Shown here: positions 1 through 8,812 of the stretch, piece after piece
Layout of the letters: each line of letters begins with the position of its first letter
Position numbering within the stretch: position 1 is the first letter of the stretch
DNA from: Lachnospiraceae bacterium
GTDB taxonomy: Bacteria; Bacillota; Clostridia; Lachnospirales; Lachnospiraceae
Direction of reading: 5' to 3'
Assembly (NCBI GenBank): GCA_016290595.1
Contig: JAEEUR010000011.1
Location: forward strand, 1-40,677
DNA length: 40,677 bases
Program-made: the position numbers and the translations under genes
The notes under the pieces: model-generated
Told to the model about the DNA's origin: nothing
The model's database searches: none
Seen by the model: only the letters and a program-made list of their open reading frames with translations

Positions 1-228
1 GAAGATCCAGCAGCGGCCGCTGGACATCTGGTTGGTCACCTTCATAGTATTCAGCTCAAGAGAGAAGAGATGGTCGTTGCCGATGCGGCTGTCGCCGTGA
101 TAGACCAGATCGCCGATCGCGGTCTTGGAAGCGGCGTTCTGCATGGCCCGTGCCGCGGTATCCTGCTCAAAGGCAAGGCGCAGGGCCGCCAGCTCGTTCT
201 GACTGATTGTTTTTGCGTTTTCCAGCAT
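1..228 (-). CDS. pepC: Aminopeptidase C / bleomycin hydrolase-like cysteine peptidase (N-terminal part, cut by window edge)
   Basis: The first 76 residues are visible, running off the left edge. They end in the motif TNQMSSGRCWIF, the active-site block of peptidase family C1B (PepC, bleomycin hydrolase), with the catalytic cysteine at residue 73. The family forms cytoplasmic hexamers that trim amino-terminal residues from peptides. The ATG at 228-226 has an AGGAGGA ribosome site at 236-242 on the same strand. The gene follows rsuA by 21 bases, so the two are probably co-transcribed leftward. The catalytic His and Asn lie outside the window and cannot be checked. Confidence 0.9.
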   Translation of the reverse strand, partial: MLENAKTISQNELAALRLAFEQDTAARAMQNAASKTAIGDLVYHGDSRIGNDHLFSLELNTMKVTNQMSSGRCWIF

Positions 229-249
229 GTTTGATTCCTCCTGTTATGA

Positions 250-984
250 TTATGGCAGCGGTTCGGGATCTTCAAAAAGCAGAGCGGTCTCTTCCGGATC
301 CAGGCGCCGGTACTGTCCCGGCGCGGGGCCGGCCGTAAGATCCAGCCGGCCGACGGCTTCCCGGTGAAGGCGCAGCACGGTCTTTCCGCGGGCCGCGAAC
401 ATCCGCTTGACCTGGTGGTACTTTCCCTCGCAGATGCGGACGAGGGCTTCGCTTTCCGCGCCGGCGCTCAGGATCGCGAGTCCGGCCGGGCGGCAGATCT
501 CTCCGCCGTCGATGGCAAGGCCGGCGGCGAAAGCCGCGGCGTCCTCCTCCGTCAGCCGGCCGGATACGGCGGCCCGGTAGGTCTTCCACACTTTGCGGGA
601 AGGGGAGATGACGCGGTGGCAGAGCGCGCCGTCGCTGGTCAGGATCAGAAGCCCCGTCGTGTCCTTGTCCAGGCGGCCGGCAGGAAAGAGGGCGGGAAAG
701 CGGTCTTCCTCACGGATCAGCTCCAGCACGGTCCTTTCCCGCGGATCTTCGGTCGCGCTGACAAAGCCGGCCGGCTTGTTCAGCAGAAAGGTATTGCTTT
801 CGTGCAGGATCCGTTCGCTCCCGTCGACGGCAAGGTACAGTCCCTCCGGATCGAACTTGGCGGAAGGATCGCGGCAGACCGCGCCGTCCGCACAGACCCG
901 TCCCTTCCGGATCAGCTCGGCGCCGTCCCGGCGGGAATAGGAGGTGTATTCGGAAAGGATCCTGTCCAGACGAAGCGGCGGCAT
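250..984 (-). CDS. rsuA: 16S rRNA pseudouridine-516 synthase (RsuA family)
   Basis: A 244-residue protein with an N-terminal S4 RNA-binding domain (about residues 1-60) and a pseudouridine synthase fold. The catalytic block GRLDKDTTGLL carries the presumed nucleophile Asp106. Further family blocks are LLNKPAG (about 67-73) and EGKYHQVKRMF near the C-terminus. RsuA/RluB/E/F proteins convert one rRNA uridine to pseudouridine. RsuA is the best fit by length and motif spacing, but an RluB-type 23S target cannot be excluded. I chose the ATG at 984-982 because AAGGAGT lies seven bases upstream; an in-frame ATG at 1029 would add 15 residues with no sign of conservation. It is transcribed away from galE. 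Confidence 0.9.
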   Translation of the reverse strand: MPPLRLDRILSEYTSYSRRDGAELIRKGRVCADGAVCRDPSAKFDPEGLYLAVDGSERILHESNTFLLNKPAGFVSATEDPRERTVLELIREEDRFPALFPAGRLDKDTTGLLILTSDGALCHRVISPSRKVWKTYRAAVSGRLTEEDAAAFAAGLAIDGGEICRPAGLAILSAGAESEALVRICEGKYHQVKRMFAARGKTVLRLHREAVGRLDLTAGPAPGQYRRLDPEETALLFEDPEPLP

Positions 985-996
985 GGGGCTGACTCC

Positions 997-1025
997 TTGT
1001 TTTTTTTCACGGAAACCATTATAAT
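997..1025 (+). promoter_or_regulatory. galE promoter (sigma-A type)
   Basis: A TTGTTT -35 (997-1002) and a consensus TATAAT -10 (1020-1025) are separated by 17 bases and point at galE, with a predicted start near 1032. The sequence around the -10 also reads TATAAT on the other strand (1023-1018), so it may serve rsuA as well, though no good -35 is seen for that direction. Confidence 0.7.
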
Positions 1026-1031
1026 ACAAAG

Positions 1032-1054
1032 CGGTGAGTTTTTCACCGATTTTT
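1032..1054 (+). promoter_or_regulatory. Stem-loop plus T-run at the very start of the galE leader
   Basis: CGGTGA (1032-1037) pairs perfectly with TCACCG (1043-1048) around a five-base loop, and the sequence continues ATTTTTT. The stem begins at the predicted transcription start, about 30 bases before the galE ATG. It resembles a small intrinsic terminator or a 5'-protecting hairpin. Its function is inferred only. Confidence 0.4.
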
Positions 1055-1079
1055 TAAAAGAAGTGCGGGAGAGGGACAT

Positions 1080-2081
1080 ATGGGCAAGATTCTTCTGACC
1101 GGCGGCTGCGGCTTCATCGGATCGCATACGGCGGTGGAACTGATAAACGAGGGCTATGAGATCGTCATCGCGGATGATCTGTCCAACAGCAGCCGGGACA
1201 CGGTCGACAAGATCGAAACCATCACGGGGAAACGGCCGCTGTTTTACGAGATCGACGTCGCCGACGCGGCGGCGCTGACGGCGCTTTTCGCCGAGCAGCC
1301 GATCGACGCGGTGATACACTTCGCCGGCTTCAAGGCAGTGGGAGAGTCGGTGGAAAAGCCGCTGGCCTATTACCGCAACAATCTGGACAGCACGCTGACG
1401 CTGCTGGAGACCATGTCGCGCTACGGCACGAAATGCTTCGTATTCAGCTCCTCGGCCACGGTCTACGGCGACGCGGAGCCGCCTTTCTCCGAAGAGATGA
1501 AGACCGGCGGCTGCACCAATCCCTACGGCTGGACGAAATACATGATCGAGCAGATCCTGAAGGATGCGGCGCACGCGGATCCCTCGCTTTCCGTCGTGCT
1601 GCTCCGCTACTTCAATCCGGTCGGCGCGCACGAGAGCGGGCTGATCGGGGAAAAACCGAGCGGGATCCCGAACAATCTGATGCCCTATATCTCGCAGGTG
1701 GCGGCGGGGATCCGCGACCATCTGAACGTTTTCGGCAACGATTATCCGACGCCGGACGGGACCTGCATCCGCGACTACATCCACGTCGTGGATCTGGCAA
1801 AAGGACACGTGGCGGCCCTCGGCTACGGCCTGGCGCATACGGGAGCGGAGATCTTCAACCTGGGAACGGGCAGGGGCAGCAGCGTCCTGGAGATGATCCG
1901 CGCCTTTGAAACGGCCAACCATCTGACGATCCCGTTCGAGATCGCGCCGCGCCGCGCGGGCGACCTTCCCTTCAGCTTCGCGAAGACGGAGAAGGCGGAA
2001 AAGCTGCTGGGCTGGAAAGCTCAGAAGAGCCTGACAGATATGTGCCGAGACGCCTGGACCTTTGAAAAAAGCTGTCATTAA
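1080..2081 (+). CDS. galE: UDP-glucose 4-epimerase
   Basis: A 333-residue short-chain dehydrogenase-type epimerase that interconverts UDP-glucose and UDP-galactose using bound NAD. Visible features are the N-terminal dinucleotide site TGGCGFIGSH (7-16), the SSSATVYG block (123-130) with the catalytic Ser/Thr, and the YGWTK catalytic pair Tyr149/Lys153. The C-terminal substrate region includes ARRAGD-like PRRAGD. The length is normal for the family (about 330-340). The ATG at 1080 follows GAGAGGG. It has its own promoter and is followed by a hairpin terminator, so it is probably monocistronic. It supplies UDP-sugars for envelope polysaccharides; related epimerases may also accept GlcNAc forms. 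Confidence 0.95.
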   Translation: MGKILLTGGCGFIGSHTAVELINEGYEIVIADDLSNSSRDTVDKIETITGKRPLFYEIDVADAAALTALFAEQPIDAVIHFAGFKAVGESVEKPLAYYRNNLDSTLTLLETMSRYGTKCFVFSSSATVYGDAEPPFSEEMKTGGCTNPYGWTKYMIEQILKDAAHADPSLSVVLLRYFNPVGAHESGLIGEKPSGIPNNLMPYISQVAAGIRDHLNVFGNDYPTPDGTCIRDYIHVVDLAKGHVAALGYGLAHTGAEIFNLGTGRGSSVLEMIRAFETANHLTIPFEIAPRRAGDLPFSFAKTEKAEKLLGWKAQKSLTDMCRDAWTFEKSCH

Positions 2082-2106
2082 GAGGCGGAACAGATGCACA
2101 GAAACG

Positions 2107-2133
2107 AAAGGATGCGGGCTTTCCGCATCCTTT
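2107..2133 (+). terminator. Terminator after galE
   Basis: AAAGGATGCGG (2107-2117) pairs perfectly with CCGCATCCTTT (2123-2133) around a five-base loop. The downstream sequence is T-rich but interrupted (CAGCTTTATTATT), so termination may be incomplete. The gene-free stretch 2082-2263 holds only this hairpin and the promoter and palindrome listed next. Confidence 0.65.
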
Positions 2134-2178
2134 CAGCTTTATTATTCATAAAATCTATATAATTCACATAATTTTCAC

Positions 2179-2207
2179 TTGTATTTACCCCGCTTTTGTT
2201 GTATAAA
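2179..2207 (+). promoter_or_regulatory. Promoter of the CPBP protease-rpoD operon
   Basis: TTGTAT (2179-2184) and TATAAA (2202-2207) are separated by exactly 17 bases in an AT-rich island, with a predicted start near 2214. It is the only good promoter seen between galE and rpoD, so it probably drives the main sigma factor gene. Confidence 0.65.
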
Positions 2208-2217
2208 GTAGCTTGTG

Positions 2218-2233
2218 TATCTATGCATAGATA
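2218..2233. promoter_or_regulatory. 16-bp perfect palindrome just after the transcription start (candidate operator)
   Basis: TATCTATGCATAGATA is a perfect palindrome without spacer, centred about 12 bases downstream of the predicted start of the CPBP-rpoD transcript. This is the position of a roadblock-type repressor site. As RNA it could fold only into a short weak hairpin, so a DNA-binding dimer seems more likely. No regulator is identified. Confidence 0.45.
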
Positions 2234-2263
2234 TGCCTTTTTGTAGTACAGAAGAGGGAAACG

Positions 2264-3172
2264 ATGGTTTTTTGGACCGGAAGACAGGAACAGTACAGAA
2301 CGACGCCGCTGCAGCTTATGTGGGGGCTGATGTATCCGTGGCTGATCTATGAAGGGGCCAGTATCCTCGTCACGGCGGCCTATATGGTCTTCCGCATGAT
2401 GATGGATCCGTCCCTGCTGGCCAGCATGAAGGATACGGATCAGTATATCAGGACGATGAACAGCCTCATCAACGAAAACTACGTCCTGATCGCTTTCTTC
2501 ACCTGTCTGATCGCGATCCCGCTGATGCTGCTTTTTATGCATCTGGACCGGAAGAAGGAAGAGCGGATGCACATGACGAGGGAATGCTGGGAGCTGCCCG
2601 GCGTGCCGGCCTTTGCGCTCTGTCTGGTCTGCGGAGCGGCTGTCTGCGTCCTGTTCAACCATCTGCTGATGTACAGCGGCCTCTACGATCTTTTGAGCAG
2701 CAGCTTTGAACCGGTGGCGGATCTTCTGTACAGCGGCAGCCTTCTTATGGAGATCATCGCCGTGGGGATCCTGACGCCGGTCGTGGAAGAGCTGATCTTC
2801 CGGGGCCTGATCTACCGGCGGCTGCGCTGGGCGCTGGAGGCAAAATGGGCGGCCGTGGTCTCCGCGCTGATCTTTGCCGTCTTCCACGGCAATCTGCTGC
2901 AGGGCATCTACGCCTTTGCCATCGGACTGCTGCTGGCCTTCGTCTGCGAACGGTATCACCATATCATGGCTCCGATCTGCATCCACGTCGGCGCCAACGT
3001 GATCTCGGTGCTGCTGTCCGAGAACACCGCCCTGCAGAAGATCTACGAGTCGAATACGGCCTTCCTGGTCTCGACGCTGGTCATGATGGCGGTCTTTGTC
3101 GCCAGCTTTTATCTGATCCTGACAAAAATAATGCCGGCTCGGCTGGAGCCGCCGGCTTCCCAGAACGAATAA
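2264..3172 (+). CDS. CPBP-family intramembrane metalloprotease (CAAX/Abi type)
   Basis: A 302-residue polytopic membrane protein with the full set of CPBP (Abi, CAAX prenyl protease 2) motifs. These are the diglutamate EELIFRG (Glu175, Glu176, Arg180), the FAVFHGN motif (His208) and a third block ICIHVGANV (His241, Asn245). In characterised members the glutamates and histidines form an intramembrane glutamyl protease site. Hydrophobic segments lie around 22-44, 73-92, 115-140, 158-174, 196-228 and 269-292. The substrate is unknown; bacterial relatives act in bacteriocin self-immunity, toxin processing or surface-protein handling. It starts at the ATG after GAGGG and is 23 bases upstream of rpoD, apparently in one transcript, an unusual partner for a sigma factor gene. 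Confidence 0.88.
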   Translation: MVFWTGRQEQYRTTPLQLMWGLMYPWLIYEGASILVTAAYMVFRMMMDPSLLASMKDTDQYIRTMNSLINENYVLIAFFTCLIAIPLMLLFMHLDRKKEERMHMTRECWELPGVPAFALCLVCGAAVCVLFNHLLMYSGLYDLLSSSFEPVADLLYSGSLLMEIIAVGILTPVVEELIFRGLIYRRLRWALEAKWAAVVSALIFAVFHGNLLQGIYAFAIGLLLAFVCERYHHIMAPICIHVGANVISVLLSENTALQKIYESNTAFLVSTLVMMAVFVASFYLILTKIMPARLEPPASQNE

Positions 3173-3195
3173 GGAACCCTGAAGGAGGATACGAA

Positions 3196-4335
3196 ATGGA
3201 ACGTGAACAATTCAGTCAGTATATGGAGCGCCTGGTGGAACTGGCCCGCTCCAAAAACAATATCCTGGACGTTAACGACATTTCCGACGTTTTTGCGGAC
3301 GCCTATCTTTCCCCTTCCGAGCTGGACGAGATCTACAACCAGCTGGAACGCAAGAAGATCGACGTGCTGCGTATCATGACGGATGATATCAATCCGCTGG
3401 ACTCCATCAGTCTGGACGACGACGATTTCGTCCCGGACGACGATGATGCCGAACCGGTGGAGAATATTGATCTGGAACTGGAGACGGCCGATCTGCTGAA
3501 CGGCATCGGTACCGAGGACCCGGTCCGGATGTATTTAAAGGAGATCGGCGCGGTCCCGCTGCTGACGCCGGAGGAGGAGCTGGATCTGGCCGTCCGGAAA
3601 TCGCAGGGCGACGAAAAGGCCAAAAACCGCCTGATCGAAGCGAACCTGCGCCTGGTCGTCAGCATCGCCAAGCGCTACACCGGCCGGGGCATGAGCTTCC
3701 TGGATCTGGTGCAGGAAGGCAATCTCGGGCTGATCAAGGGCGTCGAGAAGTTCGATTATACGAAGGGCTACAAGCTTTCCACCTATGCGACCTGGTGGAT
3801 CCGCCAGTCCGTCACGCGCGCGCTGGCCGATCAGGCCCGGACCATCCGCGTCCCGGTCCACATGGTGGAGACCATCAACAAAATGTCCAAGATGCAGCGC
3901 AAGCTGACGCTGGAGCTGGGTTACGAACCGTCCATCTCAGAGTTGGCGGACGCGCTGGAGATGAGCCAGGAGCGCGTGATGGAGATCATGCAGATCGCGC
4001 GAGAGCCGGCCAGCCTGGAGACGCCCATCGGCGAAGAGGATGACTCCAACCTGGGAGACTTCGTGGCGGACTACAAGGGCGTCACGCCCGAGGAGAACAT
4101 CGACGCCGTGATGCTGCGCGAGCAGATCGACGAGCTCCTGAACGATCTGAAGGACCGGGAGAAGCAGGTGATCATCCGCCGCTTCGGTCTGGAGGACGGA
4201 CATCCCCGCACGCTGGAAGAGGTGGGCCGCGAATTCGACGTGACCCGTGAACGGATCCGCCAGATCGAATCCAAGGCGATCCGCAAGCTGCGCAATCCGA
4301 TCCGCAGCCGCAAGATCAAGGAATTCCTAGAGTGA
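3196..4335 (+). CDS. rpoD: RNA polymerase primary sigma factor (sigma-70/SigA)
   Basis: A 379-residue housekeeping sigma factor. Region 1.1-like sequence and an acidic stretch (about 1-100) precede region 1.2 ([12 protein letters not shown]). Region 2 contains [12 protein letters not shown] and the -10-reading, DNA-melting helix ending in [10 protein letters not shown]. Region 3 is [12 protein letters not shown] onward. Region 4 has the -35-binding helix-turn-helix [20 protein letters not shown]. The length matches SigA of Firmicutes (about 370). The ATG at 3196 follows GAAGGAGG; the open frame extends far upstream but that part overlaps the CPBP gene and is not sigma-like. Unlike the common order, dnaG is not next door. 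The stop overlaps the start of the downstream lipoprotein gene. Confidence 0.97.
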   Translation: MEREQFSQYMERLVELARSKNNILDVNDISDVFADAYLSPSELDEIYNQLERKKIDVLRIMTDDINPLDSISLDDDDFVPDDDDAEPVENIDLELETADLLNGIGTEDPVRMYLKEIGAVPLLTPEEELDLAVRKSQGDEKAKNRLIEANLRLVVSIAKRYTGRGMSFLDLVQEGNLGLIKGVEKFDYTKGYKLSTYATWWIRQSVTRALADQARTIRVPVHMVETINKMSKMQRKLTLELGYEPSISELADALEMSQERVMEIMQIAREPASLETPIGEEDDSNLGDFVADYKGVTPEENIDAVMLREQIDELLNDLKDREKQVIIRRFGLEDGHPRTLEEVGREFDVTRERIRQIESKAIRKLRNPIRSRKIKEFLE

Positions 4336-5837
4336 TGATGCATATGAAGAAAAGACTTTTTGCAATCATACTGACGCTCTGCCTGCTGGCGGGGCTGGCC
4401 GGCTGCTCGAACGGAAAGAACGACCCGACGGCCGGAACGGCCGGGACGACGGTAGCGCCCTACGAGACTGCCGCGATCCTGTTCCCGCAGACCGGGAATC
4501 TGGAAGAAGTCGCCGTTTCCACGGAGCATTTCAGCCTGAACAAGGGTGAGATGGTCTACCTGTATGCGATCTCGGTCAGCAACTTCCTGAACGACTATTA
4601 CAACTACCTTTCCTATCTCGGGTTGGATCCGAGCGTTTCCTTCAAAAACCAGACCTCGCTGTACGGCGACGAGACCTGGTTCGATTACTTCCTGACGGAC
4701 GCCGAGCTGTACGCCCAGGATTATCTGATCTTCTGTGAAGCCGCCCTGGCCAACGGCATGGAGCTGGATCAGGCGGATGAGGAATACATCGCCAGGCAGA
4801 AGCAGGTCCTGGAGGAGGAAGCCTCTTCCTACGGCTGGACGCTCGGAATGTATCTGGAGCAGGTCTATTCCACCAATCTGGAATGGAAGTATATCGAATC
4901 CTGCCTGCGGATCACCCGTCTGGCGCAGAAAGCCTACCTGAAGCTGGTGGGAGACGTCACGTTCAGCGACGAAGAGGTCGAAGCCGAATATCAGCGGAAT
5001 CCGAAGGCCTACAGTCTGGTGGATCTCTACGCGATCGGGTTCGGCGACGGGGAGAATATCCCGGAGGAGCTTCTGACCGGGATCCGGAAAGAGCTGTCTG
5101 AAGTCAAGGATCTTGACAGCTTCCGCGAAGTCGTAAAGCATTTCCTGAGGGAGACCCGGACGACCAAGACGATCGAAGACGCCGGCGGCCTCGATAAATA
5201 CACGGACAAGTATATGTCGGAGAACCTGAAGCGCGGTCAGACTTACAACGAAAACGTCAGCGTCCTGAAATGGGCCTTTGCGGCGGATACCGCCGAAGGC
5301 AGCGTGGTGGTGGAGGAAAACGACAAGACGAAAGCCCCGGACGCGTACTTCCTTCTGAAGAAGCCGTATCGGGACGAGAGCGTCACGATCGACGTCCGCC
5401 ATATCCTCTTTATGATCAAGGGGGCGAGCGGCGGCACGTATGAAACGGCGGAGCTGGCGCGTTCCGCGGCGGAAAAGGTGTATCAGGAATGGATCGCGGG
5501 CGGAAAGACGAGAGAGATGTTTGTTTCGCTTTGCTCGCAGTATTCGGCGGACGGCAACGCCAGCAGCGGCGGCCTGTACACCGACGTACCGGCCGGCAAG
5601 ATGGTGCCGCCGTTCAACGACTGGTGCTTTGATGCGAACCGCCGGACCGGAGACCACGGCATCGTGGATACCGAGTTCGGCTCGCACATCATGTACTTCG
5701 AAGGCCGGCACATTGCCTGGAAGTACAAAGTGGAGACCGCGCTGTCCGACGCCCTCTACGAAGAAGTCTATGAAAAACAGATGAAGGCCACGCCCGTCGA
5801 TTTCCGGGACGAGGTGCTGAAAAGCATCAACTGGTAG
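4332..5837 (+). CDS. PrsA-like lipoprotein with parvulin-type peptidyl-prolyl isomerase domain
   Basis: About 500 residues with a lipoprotein signal: basic N-terminus, hydrophobic core and lipobox LAGC (Cys25 counted from GTG 4332). The C-terminal part (about 354-465) is a PpiC/parvulin-like domain with VRHILF, SSGGLY and the ending GSHIMYFEG. The middle (about 60-330) is a SurA/PrsA-type helical chaperone region, less conserved. Such proteins sit on the outside of the membrane and help exported proteins fold. Starts at GTG 4332, ATG 4335, 4338 or 4344 are all in frame; 4332 overlaps the rpoD stop and has AAGGA upstream, whereas 4344 gives the cleanest signal peptide. The linkage to rpoD looks like translational coupling. 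Confidence 0.82.
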   Translation: MMMHMKKRLFAIILTLCLLAGLAGCSNGKNDPTAGTAGTTVAPYETAAILFPQTGNLEEVAVSTEHFSLNKGEMVYLYAISVSNFLNDYYNYLSYLGLDPSVSFKNQTSLYGDETWFDYFLTDAELYAQDYLIFCEAALANGMELDQADEEYIARQKQVLEEEASSYGWTLGMYLEQVYSTNLEWKYIESCLRITRLAQKAYLKLVGDVTFSDEEVEAEYQRNPKAYSLVDLYAIGFGDGENIPEELLTGIRKELSEVKDLDSFREVVKHFLRETRTTKTIEDAGGLDKYTDKYMSENLKRGQTYNENVSVLKWAFAADTAEGSVVVEENDKTKAPDAYFLLKKPYRDESVTIDVRHILFMIKGASGGTYETAELARSAAEKVYQEWIAGGKTREMFVSLCSQYSADGNASSGGLYTDVPAGKMVPPFNDWCFDANRRTGDHGIVDTEFGSHIMYFEGRHIAWKYKVETALSDALYEEVYEKQMKATPVDFRDEVLKSINW

Positions 5838-5848
5838 AGGAGAACACG

Positions 5849-6454
5849 GTGAATAAAACGGTGATCGGCATGACCGGCGGCGTGGGCTCCGGCAAAAGCC
5901 TGGTTCTGTCCCTGCTGAAGGAGAAATACGGCGCCTGCATTCTGGAGGCGGACCGGATCTCAAAACGCCTGATCGAAAAGGACGGCAGCGCCTACGATGA
6001 GATCGTGGCGCTTCTGGGCCGGGACATCCTGGATGAGGAAGGCAATATCCGGAAAGCCGTCATGGCGGATCGGATCTTCCGGGATCCGGAAAAGCGGAAA
6101 GCCGTCAACGCCATCCTGCACCCTGCAACCTTCCGCGAGGTGCTCCGCCTGACCGAAGAAGCGCCGGAGGCGCTGGTCGTTTACGAATCGGCGATCCCGG
6201 TGGAAGCGCGCTTTCCCGAGCTCTGCGATAAGATCCTCTACGTGTATGCCCCCCGCCGGGATCGGACGGAGCGCCTGATCCGGACCCGTTCCTATTCGCC
6301 CGAACGCTGCCGGAATATTATGCGTTCTCAGCCGACGGAGAAGGAATACCGGGCCATGGCGGACGCCGTGCTGGACAATTCCGGCACGCCTGAGGAAACG
6401 GCGCGCAGGCTGAAGCAGCTGCTGAAGAAATGGGGGCTGGCCGAACGATCATGA
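5849..6454 (+). CDS. coaE: Dephospho-CoA kinase
   Basis: A 201-residue P-loop kinase that phosphorylates the ribose 3'-hydroxyl of dephospho-CoA, the last step of coenzyme A synthesis. The Walker A motif GGVGSGKS is at residues 10-17, followed by the family block ILEADRIS (Asp and Arg near the substrate). The later region YAPRRDRTERLIRTR corresponds to the lid and Arg-rich segment. The length is typical (about 200). The start is GTG at 5849 with GAGGAG upstream. The stop overlaps the next gene in an ATGA, suggesting coupled translation. Confidence 0.93.
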   Translation: MNKTVIGMTGGVGSGKSLVLSLLKEKYGACILEADRISKRLIEKDGSAYDEIVALLGRDILDEEGNIRKAVMADRIFRDPEKRKAVNAILHPATFREVLRLTEEAPEALVVYESAIPVEARFPELCDKILYVYAPRRDRTERLIRTRSYSPERCRNIMRSQPTEKEYRAMADAVLDNSGTPEETARRLKQLLKKWGLAERS

Positions 6455-7245
6455 ACTTCCGTCTCTGCTCTCTGGCCAGCGGCAGCGAGGGCAACGTCAG
6501 TTTCGCCGAATACGGCGATACCAGGATCCTGATCGACGCGGGCCTGTCCTACCGGGCGATCTGCCGCGGCCTGGAGGAACTGGGAGCGGAAGCGGATAGC
6601 ATCGATGCCCTGCTCCTGACACATGAACACCGGGATCACATCCAGGGGCTTCCCCTGCTGATCAAAAGACTGGGACTGCCGGTCTATACCACCGCCGGGA
6701 CCTTTGAAGGCCTGTCGGAACAGAAACTGTTCGAACGGATCCCCAAGGCGGGATTCCACCTGATCCGGCGCGGAGAAAGCTTTCCGGTCAGGGATCTGAC
6801 GGTTACGGCGCTTGCGGTCACGCATGACGCGAAGGAACCGGCAGCCTTCCGCCTGGACGGGGAGGACGCGCATCTTGCCGTCGTCACGGATCTGGGCTGC
6901 GTAAGCGGGGATCTGATCGAAGGATTGCAGGGCCTGGACGCCCTCATTCTGGAAGCCAATCACAACCGCCGGATGCTGGAAACGGGGCCCTACCCCTATC
7001 CGCTGAAGCTGAGGATCGACGGAGACGCCGGACATTTATCCAATGAAGCCGCAGCCGGCCTGCTGCAGCAGATCTGCCATCCCGGGCTGAAAGCTGTTCT
7101 TCTGGGACACTTGAGCCGCACAAACAATTACCCCCTTCTGGCACTGGAAACGGTCCGCGGGATCATGAGCCGGACAGCCGGCGCGGAAAACCTGAAGCTG
7201 TATGCCGCTCCGCCAAAGGGCCTTTCGGAAATACTGACCCCATAA
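6451..7245 (+). CDS. MBL-fold metallo-hydrolase of the YycJ/WalJ type
   Basis: A 265-residue metallo-beta-lactamase-fold protein. The metal-binding signature HEHRDH is at 58-63, and the N-terminal block LASGSEGN is typical of the YycJ/WalJ/YcbX nuclease-like branch. Downstream metal ligands are probably in TDLG (about 151-154) and LGHLSRTN (about 218-225). WalJ relatives are implicated in coordinating cell division with DNA replication and have 5' exonuclease-like sequence features, but the biochemical role here is inferred. The ATG at 6451 overlaps the coaE stop (ATGA); an upstream in-frame ATG at 6430 lies inside coaE and is less likely. Confidence 0.85.
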   Translation: MNFRLCSLASGSEGNVSFAEYGDTRILIDAGLSYRAICRGLEELGAEADSIDALLLTHEHRDHIQGLPLLIKRLGLPVYTTAGTFEGLSEQKLFERIPKAGFHLIRRGESFPVRDLTVTALAVTHDAKEPAAFRLDGEDAHLAVVTDLGCVSGDLIEGLQGLDALILEANHNRRMLETGPYPYPLKLRIDGDAGHLSNEAAAGLLQQICHPGLKAVLLGHLSRTNNYPLLALETVRGIMSRTAGAENLKLYAAPPKGLSEILTP

Positions 7246-7263
7246 ACTGATTCGGAGGGAATC

Positions 7264-7722
7264 ATGAGTCCAAGTATCAACACGAAAAAACGGCGGGAGA
7301 TCATAAGGGATCTCATCCTGAAGGAAAAGATCGGTACGCAGGAAGATCTGGCGGCCCGCCTTCGCGAACTGGGCCTGAAAGCGACCCAGTCTACGGTCTC
7401 CCGGGATATTCAGGCACTCCGCCTGATCAAACAGGGGGCGGCAGGCGCCAAATACTACGCGCTGCCGGCGATCAAGACCAAACTGAAACCCTCGGATCCG
7501 CTGGTAACGATGTACCGGCAGATCGTCGTGGGGATGGATCAGGCGACGAATATGATCGTGATCCATACGGAACCCGGCATGGCGCAGGCGTTCTGCGCGA
7601 CGATGGACAAGCTGAACTGGGAGGAAATCGTGGGAACGCTGGCCGGTGAGGACACGGTCCTGCTGATCACCAAAAACGAGGAGACGGCAAGAGAAATCTA
7701 TCAGACGTTCCACGATCTGTGA
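7264..7722 (+). CDS. argR: Arginine repressor/activator (ArgR/AhrC family)
   Basis: A 152-residue transcription regulator. An N-terminal winged helix (about 1-70) contains the DNA-recognition segment [10 protein letters not shown]. The C-terminal arginine-binding oligomerisation domain (about 80-152) has the motif [12 protein letters not shown]. Most family members read GDD at the arginine-binding position; here it is GED, a conservative change that may tune ligand affinity. The normal length is about 150. It starts 19 bases after the metallo-hydrolase and ends 19 bases before potA, so it appears to lead directly into the polyamine transport genes instead of recN, its usual Firmicute neighbour. 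GGAGG precedes the ATG. Confidence 0.92.
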   Translation: MSPSINTKKRREIIRDLILKEKIGTQEDLAARLRELGLKATQSTVSRDIQALRLIKQGAAGAKYYALPAIKTKLKPSDPLVTMYRQIVVGMDQATNMIVIHTEPGMAQAFCATMDKLNWEEIVGTLAGEDTVLLITKNEETAREIYQTFHDL

Positions 7723-7741
7723 TCGGGAAAGGGAGGCGGAA

Positions 7742-8812
7742 ATGGCAAACATTCTGGAACTGGAACACATCTCCAAATCGTTTGACGGCGAGTTGGTCCT
7801 GGATGATCTGAATCTGGAGATCAAGGAGAACACCTTCATGACGCTCCTTGGTCCCTCCGGCTGCGGAAAAACGACGACGCTGCGCATCATCGGCGGGTTT
7901 ACGACCCCCGATACCGGCAGGGTCCTGTTCGAGGGGCGTGACATCACGAACCTTCCGCCGAATAAAAGACATCTGAACACCGTGTTCCAGAAGTATGCCC
8001 TCTTTCCCCATATGAACGTGGGCGAGAATATCGCCTACGGCTTAAAGATCGGCGGCAAGTCCCAGAGCTACATCGACAGCAAGATCGACTATGCTCTGAA
8101 GCTGGTCAACATGGATGGGTTCAAAAAGCGCGACGTAACGCAGCTTTCCGGCGGCCAGCAGCAGCGGATCGCCATCGCGCGGGCCATCGTCAACGAGCCG
8201 AAAGTCCTGCTCCTTGACGAACCGCTCGGCGCCCTGGACTTAAAGCTCCGCCAGGACATGCAGTACGAGCTGATCCGATTAAAGAACGAGCTGGGCATCA
8301 CCTTCATCTACGTCACGCACGACCAGGAAGAGGCCCTGACCATGTCGGACACCATCGTGGTCATGAACCAGGGCTACATTCAGCAGATGGGCAGCCCCGA
8401 GAACATTTACAACGAGCCGGAGAACGCCTTCGTGGCGACCTTCATCGGCGACAGCAATATCATCGACAGCGTCATGGTCCGGGACGAGCTGGTCCGGATC
8501 TGCGGCGTCAACTTCCCCTGCGTGGACACCGGCTTCGGCGTGAACAAGCCCGTGGACGTGGTGATCCGCCCCGAGGACGTGGTGCTGGACGAAGCGGGAA
8601 AAGGACAGCTGGACGGCGTGGTGACGCACCTGATCTTCAAAGGCGTGCACTACGAGATGGAAGTCATGGCCGGCGGCTTCGAATGGCTGGTGCAGAGCAC
8701 CGTCATGCAGCCGGTGGGCAAGGAAGTCAGCCTTCGGGTGGATCCGTTCAACATTCAGATCATGAACAAGCCCGAATCCGAGGATGAGGAGGCCGTTGTC
8801 GTCGATGTCTAA
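7742..8812 (+). CDS. potA: Spermidine/putrescine ABC transporter, ATP-binding subunit
   Basis: A 356-residue ATPase with Walker [10 protein letters not shown] (37-45), Q-loop region, signature LSGGQQQR, Walker [12 protein letters not shown] and switch THDQEEA. A C-terminal TOBE-like regulatory domain runs from about 240 to 345. It powers the PotABCD importer from the cytoplasmic face. A polyamine substrate is inferred from the whole set of four subunits and the PotD-like binding protein. GGGAGG lies just upstream of the ATG. Its stop overlaps the start of potB. Confidence 0.93.
   Translation: MANILELEHISKSFDGELVLDDLNLEIKENTFMTLLGPSGCGKTTTLRIIGGFTTPDTGRVLFEGRDITNLPPNKRHLNTVFQKYALFPHMNVGENIAYGLKIGGKSQSYIDSKIDYALKLVNMDGFKKRDVTQLSGGQQQRIAIARAIVNEPKVLLLDEPLGALDLKLRQDMQYELIRLKNELGITFIYVTHDQEEALTMSDTIVVMNQGYIQQMGSPENIYNEPENAFVATFIGDSNIIDSVMVRDELVRICGVNFPCVDTGFGVNKPVDVVIRPEDVVLDEAGKGQLDGVVTHLIFKGVHYEMEVMAGGFEWLVQSTVMQPVGKEVSLRVDPFNIQIMNKPESEDEEAVVVDV

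Noticed and set aside
364-1098. Plus-strand open frame of 244 codons opposite rsuA
   Set aside because: RsuA on the minus strand has all family motifs; the plus frame runs through the galE promoter and into galE out of frame.
4071-5963. Minus-strand open frame of 630 codons opposite rpoD, the PrsA-like gene and coaE
   Set aside because: Covers parts of three well-supported genes, has no ribosome site or recognisable domain, and shows shadow-frame composition.
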